DNA from: Rhodospirillales bacterium
GTDB lineage: Bacteria; Pseudomonadota; Alphaproteobacteria; Rhodospirillales; Magnetospirillaceae
Assembly (NCBI GenBank): GCA_030040955.1
Contig: JASHSH010000261.1
Location: 1-19,408 of the forward strand
Length of the DNA: 19,408 nucleotides
Direction of reading: 5' to 3'
The notes beneath the pieces were generated by a model. It saw only the letters and a program-made list of their open reading frames with translations. It searched no databases and was not told the DNA's origin. The translations under genes and the position numbers were made by a program. Below are positions 1 to 8,095 of the stretch, one piece after another (position 1 is the stretch's first letter; the number at the start of each line of letters is the position of its first letter).

Positions 1-3
1 CAT
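1..3 (-). CDS. Probable start codon of the next operon gene (cut by window edge)
   Basis: An ATG on the minus strand occupies the first three bases. It is preceded by TGAGGCGGACG, in which the birA stop codon overlaps a GAGG ribosome-binding site six bases before the ATG. This spacing matches that of the other genes in the operon, so translation of a further gene probably starts here. In many alphaproteobacteria the gene after birA at this locus is type III pantothenate kinase (coaX), but no coding sequence is visible, so that identity is only an expectation from synteny. Confidence 0.3.
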
Positions 4-11
4 CGTCCGCC

Positions 12-734
12 TCAGGCCGCGAAGAACACGTCGCCGGCCAGGACCGGCCGCGTGCCCGAAGGCGTCTCGAGCAGTAGCGCGCCCCGCTCGTCGAGACCGC
101 CGAAGCGGCCCTCCATCGACGAGCGGTCGGCGAGGCGCACCACCACGGGTCCGCCCAGCCCGATCGCATGAGCGAGCCAGGCGCGACGGATGGGCGCAAA
201 CCCCTCGCCCCGCCAGGTCGCGTACCAGGGTGCCAGGCGATCGCAGAACGCCGCCAGCACCGCCGCCGCTTCGACCCAATCGGCGCCGCAAGCGTGCAGA
301 CTGGTCGCCGGATACTCGGCGAGTTCGGGCGCCGAAGTCACGTTGACGCCCACTCCCAGGATCACCAGTGGCTCGGCCGCCTCGAGCAGCATGCCCGCGA
401 TCTTTCGCCCGTCGTGAAGAATGTCGTTCGGCCATTTGCAGGCGAACGGACCGGGGCACAATCCGGCCAGCGCCTCGCGCAGCGCGAGGGCGCCGACGAA
501 GGCGAGTTCGGCCGCCCGGCCGGCGACGGGGCCCGGATCGAGCAGGATCGAAGCGTACAAGTTGCCCGCCGGCGAAATCCAGCGCCGCCCGCGCCGCCCG
601 CGTCCCGCCGTCTGTTCGCGGGCGGTGACCACGGTGCCGTGGCCCATTCCCTGGCCGGCCAGGCGGCGCGCTTCGTCGTTGGTGCTCGCCGCCCGCTCCA
701 GCGCGTTCAGCCGGAACGGCTCGCGCAGGTTCAT
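12..734 (-). CDS. birA: Biotin--[acetyl-CoA-carboxylase] ligase, monofunctional
   Basis: A 240-residue cytoplasmic enzyme that activates biotin with ATP and transfers it to the biotin carrier domain of carboxylases such as acetyl-CoA carboxylase. The biotinyl-AMP loop GRGRRGRRW is at about residues 44-52, the family motif KWPNDIL at 100-106, and the core continues with KIAGMLLE (111-118) and the ILGVGVNV strand (125-132). A short C-terminal SH3-like domain ends the protein. There is no N-terminal helix-turn-helix, so unlike E. coli BirA it should not act as a repressor (group I type). The start chosen is the ATG that overlaps the nuoN stop as ATGA; the reading frame is open further upstream but only across nuoN in the wrong frame. 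The ribosome-binding site is poor, suggesting translational coupling to nuoN. It has no functional link to complex I, but this position is common in alphaproteobacteria. Confidence 0.96.
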   Translation of the reverse strand: MNLREPFRLNALERAASTNDEARRLAGQGMGHGTVVTAREQTAGRGRRGRRWISPAGNLYASILLDPGPVAGRAAELAFVGALALREALAGLCPGPFACKWPNDILHDGRKIAGMLLEAAEPLVILGVGVNVTSAPELAEYPATSLHACGADWVEAAAVLAAFCDRLAPWYATWRGEGFAPIRRAWLAHAIGLGGPVVVRLADRSSMEGRFGGLDERGALLLETPSGTRPVLAGDVFFAA

Positions 735-2164
735 CCGCCGAACAGGGTGGCGGCCGCCGCGCCGGCCTGCGTGACCAGCGGCGCCGGGATCAGCGTGAAG
801 AACAGGATCACCAGCGCCGTCACGCCCATGACGAAGCCGAGTCCGTCGCCGCCGCCATGGTCCAGCACCTCGGCCGGCTCGTCGAAATACATGACCTTGA
901 CGATGCGCAGATAGTAGTAGGCGCCGACCACGGAGGTGAGCACGCCGATCACGGCCAGCGTTACCATGCCCTTGTCGATGGCCGCCATGAACACGTAGAG
1001 CTTGCCCCAGAAGCCCGCCATCGGCGGGATGCCGGCCATGGAGAACATGAAGATCGCCAGCGCCAGCGCCATGCCCGGATGCGTCTTGGCCAGGCCGGCG
1101 AGGTCGGAGATGCCCTCGACCGCGCGGCCCTTCTGGCGCATGGCCAGGATCGCGGCCCAGGTGCCGAGCGTCATGAACAGGTAGATGGCGAGATAGATCA
1201 GCACGCCGCGCACGCCGGTCTGGTCGCCGACCGCCAGGCCGATCAACGCGTAGCCGACATGGCCGATCGAACTGTAGGCCATCAGCCGCTTGATATTGGA
1301 TTGGGCGATGGCGGCGAACGCGCCGAGGATCATCGAGGCGGCCGAGATGAATACCACCACCTGGAGCCACTGATCGGTGAGCGCAGAGAACGGCCCGACC
1401 ATCACGCGGACCAGCAGCGCGAATGCCGCGATCTTCGGCCCGACCGCGAACAAGGCGGTGACCGGCGTCGGCGCGCCCTCGTAAACGTCCGGCGTCCACA
1501 TATGGAACGGCACGGCCGCGACTTTGAAGGCGAGTCCGGTGAGCACGAAGATCACGCCGATGGTCGCGCCCAGCGGAATTCCATTGCCGAAGGCGTGCGC
1601 GAGGCCGTCGAAGGCGGTTGTGCCCGCGAAGCCGTAGACCAGCGAGGAGCCGTAGAGCAGCATCCCCGAAGCCAGCGAGCCGAGGACGAAATATTTGAGC
1701 CCGGCCTCGGTGGAGCGCGAGTTGTCGCGCTGGAACGCCGCCAGCACGTAGAGCGAAAGGCTCTGCAGCTCAAGCGAGAGATACAGCGAGATCAGATTGT
1801 TCGCCGAGACCATCATCAGCATGCCGAGGGTGGCGAACAGCAGGATGACCGGGAATTCGAACCGTTCGGCGCCCTCGCGGCGAAGCCAGCCGATCGACAT
1901 CGCGAGGCTCGCGGCGGCGGCGATCAGCACCAGGATCTTGGCGTAGACCGCGAAACCGTCGACCACGAACATGCCGCCGAAGGTCTCGGCGCGCGTGCCG
2001 GTAAGCCCGGTTTCGAACACCAGCGCGACGAACAGGACCAGGATGGCGAGGCCACACAGCGTCCGGGTCGCGTTGGCGCGGCCGAACACGCCGACCATCA
2101 GCAGACCCATCGCCGCGACCGCGACGATCAGCTCGGGAACGACGGGGCCGAGATCGGGCAGCAT
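731..2164 (-). CDS. nuoN: NADH-quinone oxidoreductase subunit N
   Basis: A 477-residue, highly hydrophobic antiporter-like subunit of the membrane arm of complex I, with about 14 membrane helices; it forms one of the proton channels. Key charged residues are present: Glu132 in LELQSLSLYVL and Lys214 in AFKVAAVPFHMW, followed by the conserved TPDVYEGAPTPVTA segment (224-237). The hydrophobic sequence begins directly after the chosen ATG (MLPDLGPVVPELIV). The frame extends 33 codons further upstream, but those are arginine-rich and overlap the end of nuoM, so they are rejected. A GGAAGGA ribosome-binding site lies in the 19-base gap after nuoM, and the stop overlaps the birA start. Length is normal for the family. 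Confidence 0.98.
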   Translation of the reverse strand: MLPDLGPVVPELIVAVAAMGLLMVGVFGRANATRTLCGLAILVLFVALVFETGLTGTRAETFGGMFVVDGFAVYAKILVLIAAAASLAMSIGWLRREGAERFEFPVILLFATLGMLMMVSANNLISLYLSLELQSLSLYVLAAFQRDNSRSTEAGLKYFVLGSLASGMLLYGSSLVYGFAGTTAFDGLAHAFGNGIPLGATIGVIFVLTGLAFKVAAVPFHMWTPDVYEGAPTPVTALFAVGPKIAAFALLVRVMVGPFSALTDQWLQVVVFISAASMILGAFAAIAQSNIKRLMAYSSIGHVGYALIGLAVGDQTGVRGVLIYLAIYLFMTLGTWAAILAMRQKGRAVEGISDLAGLAKTHPGMALALAIFMFSMAGIPPMAGFWGKLYVFMAAIDKGMVTLAVIGVLTSVVGAYYYLRIVKVMYFDEPAEVLDHGGGDGLGFVMGVTALVILFFTLIPAPLVTQAGAAAATLFGG

Positions 2165-2183
2165 GGGTCCGTCCTTCCCCGTC

Positions 2184-3698
2184 TCAGCGCGCCGCCACCG
2201 ACAGACCCTGGGCCGCCTGTAGCGCCACGTGATAGTTGGCGACCAGGCGCGCGACCGAGGCATGCATCGGGGTCAGGAACGAGGATGGGTAGATGCCCAG
2301 CCAGAACACCACCAGGATCATCGGCGCGAACACCGCGATCTCGCGCGGGCTCAGATCGAGGATCGACTTCAGGTCCTCGCGCTCCAATTTGCCGAAGATG
2401 ACCCGGCGATAGAGATAGAGCATATAGGCCGCGCCCAGGATCACGCCGGTCGCGGCGAGCAGCGCCACCCAGGTGTTGGCCTGGAACGCGCCGAGCAGGG
2501 AGAGGAATTCGCCGACGAAGCCCGACGTTCCCGGCAGTCCCACCGAGGCGAGCGTGAACACCATGAACGTGAAGGCGTAGAACGGCATCCGGTGCACCAG
2601 CCCGCCGTAACGCGCGATGTCGCGGCTGTGCATGCGGTCGTAGACTACGCCGACGCAAAGGAACAGCGCGCCCGACACCACGCCGTGCGAGAGCATCTGG
2701 AACAGCGCGCCTTCGAGCCCCTGCACCTTCACGGTGAACACGCCGATGGTGACGAAGCCCATATGCGCCACCGAGCTGTAGGCGATCAGCTTCTTCATGT
2801 CCTCCTGCACCAGCGCGACCAGCGAGGTGTAGATCACGGCGACGACGGAGAGCGTGTAGATCAGCGGCGCGAAATCGTGCGAGGCGACCGGGAACATCGG
2901 CACCGAAAAGCGGATGAAACCGTACCCGCCCATCTTCAGCAGCACGCCGGCCAGGATCACCGAGCCCGCGGTCGGCGCCTCGACATGCGCGTCCGGCAGC
3001 CAGGTATGCACCGGCCACATCGGCACCTTGACGGCGAAGGAGGCGAAGAAGGCCAGCCACAACCAAGGCTGCATCGTCACCGGGAAGCTGTGCGCCAGCA
3101 TGGTCGGGATGTCGGTGGTGTGCGCGTCGTAGTACATGGCGATCAGCGCCAGCAGCAGCAGCACCGAGCCCAGTAGCGTGTAGAGGAAGAACTTGAAGGC
3201 CGCGTAGACGCGCCGCGGTCCACCCCACACGCCGATGATGATGAACATCGGGATCAGCACGCCCTCGAAGAAGATGTAGAAGAGCACGAGGTCAAGCGCG
3301 CAGAACATGCCCACCATCATCGTCTCGAGGACGAGGAAGGCGATCATGTACTCCTTCACCCGCACCCGAACCGCTTCGTAGGACGAGAGGATGCAGATCG
3401 GAGTGAGGAAGGTGGAGAGCAGCACGAAGAACAGCGAGATGCCGTCCACGCCCATCTTGTAGTTGATGGCGAAGCCGGGCAGCCATTGCGCCTGGTCGAT
3501 CAGCTGGAAGTCGGCGCTCGCCGGATCGAATTCCGCCCAGGCCAGCACCGAGACGAGCAAGGAGAGCAGGCTGGTCGCCATCGCCACGTTGCGCGCGTTG
3601 CGTGCCACCGCCTGCGCCTCGCCGCGGATTGTCACGATGAATGCCGCGCCCAGCAGCGGCAGGAAGGTGGTGATGGTCAGCAGCGGCCATTCCGACAT
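2184..3698 (-). CDS. nuoM: NADH-quinone oxidoreductase subunit M
   Basis: A 504-residue antiporter-like (Mrp/ND4-type) membrane subunit that forms a proton channel of complex I. About 14 hydrophobic helices are apparent. Conserved functional residues are Glu145 in YIFFEGVLIPMF, Lys224 in SFAVKVPMWPVHTWLPDAH, and Lys255 in GVLLKMGGYG. The ATG at 3698 was chosen because it gives the typical N-terminus MSEWPLLTITTFLPLLG and follows TGAGGGCGCG, where the nuoL stop overlaps a GAGGG ribosome-binding site. An in-frame TTG five codons upstream would overlap nuoL and is less likely. It sits between nuoL and nuoN as in nearly all nuo operons. Confidence 0.98.
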   Translation of the reverse strand: MSEWPLLTITTFLPLLGAAFIVTIRGEAQAVARNARNVAMATSLLSLLVSVLAWAEFDPASADFQLIDQAQWLPGFAINYKMGVDGISLFFVLLSTFLTPICILSSYEAVRVRVKEYMIAFLVLETMMVGMFCALDLVLFYIFFEGVLIPMFIIIGVWGGPRRVYAAFKFFLYTLLGSVLLLLALIAMYYDAHTTDIPTMLAHSFPVTMQPWLWLAFFASFAVKVPMWPVHTWLPDAHVEAPTAGSVILAGVLLKMGGYGFIRFSVPMFPVASHDFAPLIYTLSVVAVIYTSLVALVQEDMKKLIAYSSVAHMGFVTIGVFTVKVQGLEGALFQMLSHGVVSGALFLCVGVVYDRMHSRDIARYGGLVHRMPFYAFTFMVFTLASVGLPGTSGFVGEFLSLLGAFQANTWVALLAATGVILGAAYMLYLYRRVIFGKLEREDLKSILDLSPREIAVFAPMILVVFWLGIYPSSFLTPMHASVARLVANYHVALQAAQGLSVAAR

Positions 3699-3705
3699 CG
3701 CGCCC

Positions 3706-5634
3706 TCACCCAACCCGCAGCACGTACCAGGTCACGAAGGCCGCGATGCCGATCAGCATGGCGAACGCGTAATGGTAGAGATAGCCGCTTTGCAGCAGGC
3801 TGAAGCGGCGGGCGAAGCCGCGCGTCACCGCGGCCAGCCCGTCGGGGCCGAGCCCGTCGATCACCCCGGCATCGCCGCCCTTCCAGAAGCCGCGCCCGAT
3901 GGCGAAGGCGGGTCGCACCAGGAAGAAGTCGTAGAGTTCGTCGAAATACCACTTGTTGAGCATGAAGAGGTAGATCGGGCGGAACTCCTCGGCCAGCCAG
4001 GCGGGCAGTTCGGGCCGGCGCACATAGAGGTGATAGGCCAGCCAAATCCCCGCCAGCGCGACCAAAGTCGGCAGCCAGCTGACGATGCTCGGGACCTTTT
4101 CGAGGTCGCGCAGCGCATCGTGGCCCTTGAGCAGAAGGATCGACTTCGACCAGAACCCGTCCATCCCCTCGCCGACGAACCAGGCGTGCCCGATCCATCC
4201 GGCGAGCACCGCGCCGGCCGCCAGAACCAGCAGGGGCACCATCATCACCCAGGGCGATTCGTGCACATGCTCCATCACGTGATGGTCGGCGCGCGGCTTG
4301 CCGTGGAAGGTGAGAATCAGCAACCGCCACGAGTAGAAGGCGGTCATGAAAGCCGCCAGGATGCCGAGCCAGTAGGCGAAGCGACCGACATCGGTTCCCG
4401 CCGACCAGGCGGCCTCGAGGATCGTGTCCTTCGACCAGTAGCCGGCGAAGGGCGGGATGCCGGCGAGCGCGATGCTGCCGATCAGCATCACGGCGTAGGT
4501 CATCTTCACCTTGCGCCAGATGCCGCCCATCTTGCGCATGTCCTGCTCGCCCGACATCGCATGGATCACCGAGCCCGCGCCCAGGAACAGCAGCGCCTTG
4601 AAGAAGGCGTGGGTGAACAGATGGAAGATGCCGGCCTGATAAGCGGAGACGCCGATGGCGAAGAACATATAGCCGAGCTGCGAGCAGGTCGAATAGGCGA
4701 CCACCCGCTTGATGTCGTTCTGCACGCAGCCCACCGTCGCCGCGAAGAAGGCGGTGACCGCGCCCACCACAGTGACCACGGTCAGCGCGGTCTCCGAATA
4801 TTCGAACAGCGGCGACATGCGCGCGACCATGAACACGCCGGCGGTGACCATGGTCGCGGCATGGATCAAGGCGGAGACCGGGGTCGGGCCTTCCATCGCG
4901 TCGGGCAGCCAGGTGTGCAGGATGAACTGGGCCGACTTGCCCATCGCGCCGACGAACAGCAGCAGGCAGCAGGCGGTGATCGCGTTGGCGTCGAGCCCGA
5001 AGATGTGGAACATCGCGCCGGCCTTGTCGGGCGCGGCGGCGAAGATCACGTCGTAGTTCACCGAATCGAACAGGACGAAGGTGGCGAAGATGCCGAGCCC
5101 GAAGCCGAAATCGCCGATCCGGTTGACGATGAAGGCCTTGATCGCCGCCGCCACCGCGGACGGCCGGTCGTACCAGAAGCCGATCAGCAAGTAGGAGGCG
5201 AGGCCCACGCCCTCCCAGCCGAAATAGAGCTGGACCAGATTGTCGGCCGTCACCAGCATCAGCATCGCGAAGGTGAAGAACGAGAGATAGCTTTGGAAGC
5301 GCGGGATCGAGCCGTCGCCGTGCATGTAGCCGACCGAATAGACATGCACGAGGAACGAGACCCCGTTGACCACGATCAGCATGACCGCGGTCAGCGCGTC
5401 GAAGCGCAGCGACCAGGCCACCTCCACATCGCCGGAGACGAACCAGGTGAACAGGCGCACGCTCTCGGTGTGCCCGCCGCCGATCACCTGGACGAAAATG
5501 ACGATCGAGAACAAGAGCGGCAGGCCAACCAGCGCGCAGGTGACCACTTGCGCGCCGAGATCGCCGATGCGCCGGCCGAAGAAGCCGGCGATGATCGCGC
5601 CGAGCAGCGGCAGGAATACGGTTGCCGTGTACAT
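3706..5634 (-). CDS. nuoL: NADH-quinone oxidoreductase subunit L
   Basis: A 642-residue subunit at the far end of the complex I membrane arm. It combines an antiporter-like core with a long C-terminal amphipathic segment that, in the known structures, braces the other pumping subunits. Seen here: the N-terminal ND5 domain; Glu141 in GWEGVGLASYLLIGFW; Lys233 in GAMGKSAQFILHTWLPDAMEG; the HAATMVTAGVFMV motif (258-270); and the GIPPFAGYWSKD motif near residue 400. Length fits the family. The ATG (MYTATVFLPLLGA) lies seven bases after the nuoK stop. Neighbours nuoK and nuoM complete the distal pumping module. Confidence 0.98.
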   Translation of the reverse strand: MYTATVFLPLLGAIIAGFFGRRIGDLGAQVVTCALVGLPLLFSIVIFVQVIGGGHTESVRLFTWFVSGDVEVAWSLRFDALTAVMLIVVNGVSFLVHVYSVGYMHGDGSIPRFQSYLSFFTFAMLMLVTADNLVQLYFGWEGVGLASYLLIGFWYDRPSAVAAAIKAFIVNRIGDFGFGLGIFATFVLFDSVNYDVIFAAAPDKAGAMFHIFGLDANAITACCLLLFVGAMGKSAQFILHTWLPDAMEGPTPVSALIHAATMVTAGVFMVARMSPLFEYSETALTVVTVVGAVTAFFAATVGCVQNDIKRVVAYSTCSQLGYMFFAIGVSAYQAGIFHLFTHAFFKALLFLGAGSVIHAMSGEQDMRKMGGIWRKVKMTYAVMLIGSIALAGIPPFAGYWSKDTILEAAWSAGTDVGRFAYWLGILAAFMTAFYSWRLLILTFHGKPRADHHVMEHVHESPWVMMVPLLVLAAGAVLAGWIGHAWFVGEGMDGFWSKSILLLKGHDALRDLEKVPSIVSWLPTLVALAGIWLAYHLYVRRPELPAWLAEEFRPIYLFMLNKWYFDELYDFFLVRPAFAIGRGFWKGGDAGVIDGLGPDGLAAVTRGFARRFSLLQSGYLYHYAFAMLIGIAAFVTWYVLRVG

Positions 5635-5641
5635 TCGCCGC

Positions 5642-5947
5642 TCAGCCCTTCATCTGGTTGATTTCCTCGACCTCGATGGTGCCGCGATTGCGGAATGTCA
5701 CCACCACGATGGCGAGGCCGATGGCCGCCTCGGCGGCGGCAACGGTGAGCACGAACATGGTGAAAATCTGCCCCACCAGGTCGCCGAGGAAATGCGAGAA
5801 GGCGACGAAGTTGATGTTGACCGCGAGCAGGATCAGCTCGATCGACATCAGGATGATGATCACGTTCTTGCGGTTCAGGAAGATGCCGAACACGCCGAGC
5901 GTGAACAGAATCGCCGCGACGGTGAGGTATTGCGACAGTCCGATCAC
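5642..5947 (-). CDS. nuoK: NADH-quinone oxidoreductase subunit K
   Basis: A 101-residue membrane subunit with three transmembrane helices, homologous to ND4L. Its two membrane glutamates, needed for proton transfer in the family, are both visible: Glu37 in LMSIELILLAVN and Glu73 in AAEAAIGLAIVV. The GTG codon at 5947 is taken as the start because the resulting N-terminus (MIGLSQYLTVAAILFTLGVFG) matches the family exactly. No ATG lies upstream in frame before the nuoJ stop, which ends only two bases away. Initiation is therefore probably coupled to nuoJ termination. Length is typical. Confidence 0.97.
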   Translation of the reverse strand: MIGLSQYLTVAAILFTLGVFGIFLNRKNVIIILMSIELILLAVNINFVAFSHFLGDLVGQIFTMFVLTVAAAEAAIGLAIVVVTFRNRGTIEVEEINQMKG

Positions 5948-5949
5948 CG

Positions 5950-6564
5950 CTACACCCCTTCCCCGCGCGGCACCTTGCGCAGCTCGATCGAACTGGCCCG
6001 GCTGCGCAGCAGCTGATGCGCGATGCTCTGGCGCAGGATGCCCGACCGCGCGCGCAGGGTGAGCATGATCGCCCCGATCATGGCGACCAGCAGGATCAGC
6101 CCCGCCGCCTGGAACAGGTAGATATAGTCGGTGTAGATCAGCCGCCCCAACGCGTCCGTGTTCGGCACGGCGCCGGGATCGGGCGCCGGCGCGGCGAGCA
6201 GGCCGGGCTCGGCGGCGCCGAAGCTCCAGCTCGCATAGATGCCGGCGAGCTCGATCAGCAGGATCAGCCCGATCAGCGCGCCGGTCGGCAGGTAGCGCAG
6301 GAAGCCCTCGCGCATGCGCAGCAGGTTGATGTCGAGCAGCATCACCACGAACAGGAACAGCACCGCGACCGCGCCGACATAGACCACCACCAGCACCATC
6401 GCCAGGAACTCGGCGCCGTTGAGCACGAACAGGCCGGCAGCGTTGAAGAAGGCGAGAATCAGGAACAGCACCGCGTGCACCGGGTTGCGCACCGAGATGA
6501 CCAGCACGCCGCTGGCGATCAGCACCGCCGAAAGCACGTAGAATACGATCGCCTGGACGATCAT
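5950..6564 (-). CDS. nuoJ: NADH-quinone oxidoreductase subunit J
   Basis: A 204-residue membrane subunit (ND6 homologue) with five predicted helices. The segment VVVYVGAVAVLFLFVVMLLD (about 59-78) is the conserved third helix, which in solved structures carries a pi-bulge and helps link quinone chemistry to the proton path. The N-terminus MIVQAIVFYVLSAV is typical. The C-terminus (about 172-204) is a basic, hydrophilic tail of modest length. The ATG is preceded by a GAGGA ribosome-binding site formed at the nuoI stop, 16 bases upstream. The gene ends with TAG, unlike the TGA used by most of its neighbours. Confidence 0.97.
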   Translation of the reverse strand: MIVQAIVFYVLSAVLIASGVLVISVRNPVHAVLFLILAFFNAAGLFVLNGAEFLAMVLVVVYVGAVAVLFLFVVMLLDINLLRMREGFLRYLPTGALIGLILLIELAGIYASWSFGAAEPGLLAAPAPDPGAVPNTDALGRLIYTDYIYLFQAAGLILLVAMIGAIMLTLRARSGILRQSIAHQLLRSRASSIELRKVPRGEGV

Positions 6565-6580
6565 CGGCGGCGTGCCATCC

Positions 6581-7069
6581 TCACCGGTAGGGCGCGTCGG
6601 CGGCGAGGCGGGCGGACAATTCGGCCTCCCAGCGGTCGCCGTTGGCCAGCAGCCGCTCCTTGTCGTAGAGCAGCTCGGCGTGGGTCTCGGTGGCGAACTC
6701 GAAATTCGGCCCCTCGACGATGGCGTCGACCGGGCAGGCTTCCTGGCAGAAGCCGCAATAGATGCATTTGGTCATGTCGATGTCGTAGCGCGTGGTGCGG
6801 CGGCTGCCGTCCTCGCGCGGTTCGGCCTCGATGGTGATCGCCTGGGCCGGACAGATCGCCTCGCACAGCTTGCAAGCGATGCAACGTTCCTCGCCGTTCG
6901 GATAGCGGCGCAGCGCGTGCTCGCCGCGGAAGCGCGGGCTCAGCGGCCCCTTCTCGAACGGGTAGTTGATCGTCACCTTCGGCTTGAAGAAGTAGCGAAG
7001 CGTCACGCTCAGCCCGACGATCAGCTCGGCCAGCAGCCAGGAGCGCGCGCTGCGGTCAATGAATGCCAT
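6581..7069 (-). CDS. nuoI: NADH-quinone oxidoreductase subunit I (2x[4Fe-4S])
   Basis: A 162-residue peripheral subunit (TYKY homologue) that holds clusters N6a and N6b and passes electrons from NuoG toward NuoB. Two ferredoxin-type motifs are intact: CIACKLCEAICP with Cys63, 66, 69 and 73, and CIYCGFCQEACP with Cys102, 105, 108 and 112. The N-terminal amphipathic stretch (residues 5-30, including LLAELIVGLSVTLRYFF) is the usual membrane-contacting helix. Length is normal for alphaproteobacteria. The ATG follows a GGAG site in the 12-base gap after nuoH. Confidence 0.98.
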   Translation of the reverse strand: MAFIDRSARSWLLAELIVGLSVTLRYFFKPKVTINYPFEKGPLSPRFRGEHALRRYPNGEERCIACKLCEAICPAQAITIEAEPREDGSRRTTRYDIDMTKCIYCGFCQEACPVDAIVEGPNFEFATETHAELLYDKERLLANGDRWEAELSARLAADAPYR

Positions 7070-7081
7070 CTTGGTGGCTCC

Positions 7082-8095
7082 TCACTTCGGTACCCAGCCG
7101 GTGGCTTCGAGCACGCCGGCGGTCAGCACCAGCCAGAACAGCGAGAACGGCAGGAACACCTTCCAGCCCAGGCGCATGAGCTGGTCGTAGCGGTAGCGCG
7201 GGAAGGTCGCGCGCACCCAGATCATGCCGAACAGCAGGACGCAGATCTTCAGCGCCAGCCAGATCACGCCGGGAACCCAGGTGAACGGCTCGTAGCGCAG
7301 GGGCGGCAGCCAGCCGCCGAGGAACAGGATCGTGATGATCGCGCTCATCAGGATCATGTTGCCGTACTCGCCGAGGAAGAAGAGCGCGAACGGGATCGAC
7401 GAGTATTCGACATTGTAGCCGGTCACCAGCTCGGCCTCGGCCTCGACCAGGTCGAACGGCGAGCGGTTGGTCTCGGCCAGGCCGGAGACGAAAAAGATGA
7501 CGAACAGCGGCAGATGCGGGATCACGAACCAGATGCTGCGCTGCTGCGCGTGCACGATGTCGGTGAGATTGAGCGAGCCGACGCAGAGCAGCACCGAGAT
7601 CATCACGAAGCCGATCGAGACCTCGTAGGACACCATCTGCGCCGCCGAGCGCAGCCCGCCGAGGAAGGCGTAGCGCGAGTTCGACGCCCAGCCCGCCATG
7701 ATGATGCCGTACACGCCCATGCTCGAAATAGCGAACAGATACAGGATGCCGACATTGATGTTGGCGAGCACCCAGCCCTCGCTGAACGGGATCACCGCCC
7801 AGGCGACCAGCGCAAGCGCGAAGGTGAGGCCGGGCGCGACGATGAAGGCGGCTCGGCTCGCGCCCGAAGGGACCACCGTCTCCTTGAGCAGCAGCTTGAG
7901 CCCGTCGGCGAAAGGCTGGAGCAGGCCGAACGGCCCGACCACGTTGGGTCCCTTGCGCAGCTGCATCGCGCCGAGAACCTTGCGCTCGGCATAGGTGAGA
8001 TAGGCGATGGCGATCAGCAGCGGCACCAGGATCGCCGCGATCTCGAGCACGATGAGGATGGCCGGCCATAGATAGCCGGACCAGAATTCATCCAT
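7082..8095 (-). CDS. nuoH: NADH-quinone oxidoreductase subunit H
   Basis: A 337-residue membrane subunit (ND1 homologue) with eight or so helices that forms the membrane side of the quinone chamber. The two conserved cytoplasmic loops are present: YAERKVLGAMQLRKGPN (35-51) with the following GPFGLLQPFADGLKLLLKE (54-72), and GLAETNRSPFDLVEAEAEL (205-223), which holds the acidic residues of the quinone-linked proton path. The ATG at 8095 (MDEFWSGYLWPAILIV) was chosen over an in-frame start nine codons upstream because it gives the family-like N-terminus and has a GGAGGA site about ten bases before it. It overlaps the end of nuoG by eight bases. Confidence 0.98.
   Translation of the reverse strand: MDEFWSGYLWPAILIVLEIAAILVPLLIAIAYLTYAERKVLGAMQLRKGPNVVGPFGLLQPFADGLKLLLKETVVPSGASRAAFIVAPGLTFALALVAWAVIPFSEGWVLANINVGILYLFAISSMGVYGIIMAGWASNSRYAFLGGLRSAAQMVSYEVSIGFVMISVLLCVGSLNLTDIVHAQQRSIWFVIPHLPLFVIFFVSGLAETNRSPFDLVEAEAELVTGYNVEYSSIPFALFFLGEYGNMILMSAIITILFLGGWLPPLRYEPFTWVPGVIWLALKICVLLFGMIWVRATFPRYRYDQLMRLGWKVFLPFSLFWLVLTAGVLEATGWVPK

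Noticed and set aside
857..2401. A 514-codon open frame on the plus strand opposite nuoN
   Set aside because: Same antisense composition pattern, no domain, and it crosses the nuoM-nuoN junction.
3699..3713. TTG start for nuoM five codons upstream
   Set aside because: It overlaps nuoL and adds no conserved residues; the ATG at 3698 has a GAGGG site and gives the normal N-terminus.
3463..5661. A 732-codon open frame on the plus strand opposite nuoL
   Set aside because: Antisense shadow with Glu/His/Asp/Gln-rich low-complexity translation; nuoL on the minus strand explains the region.
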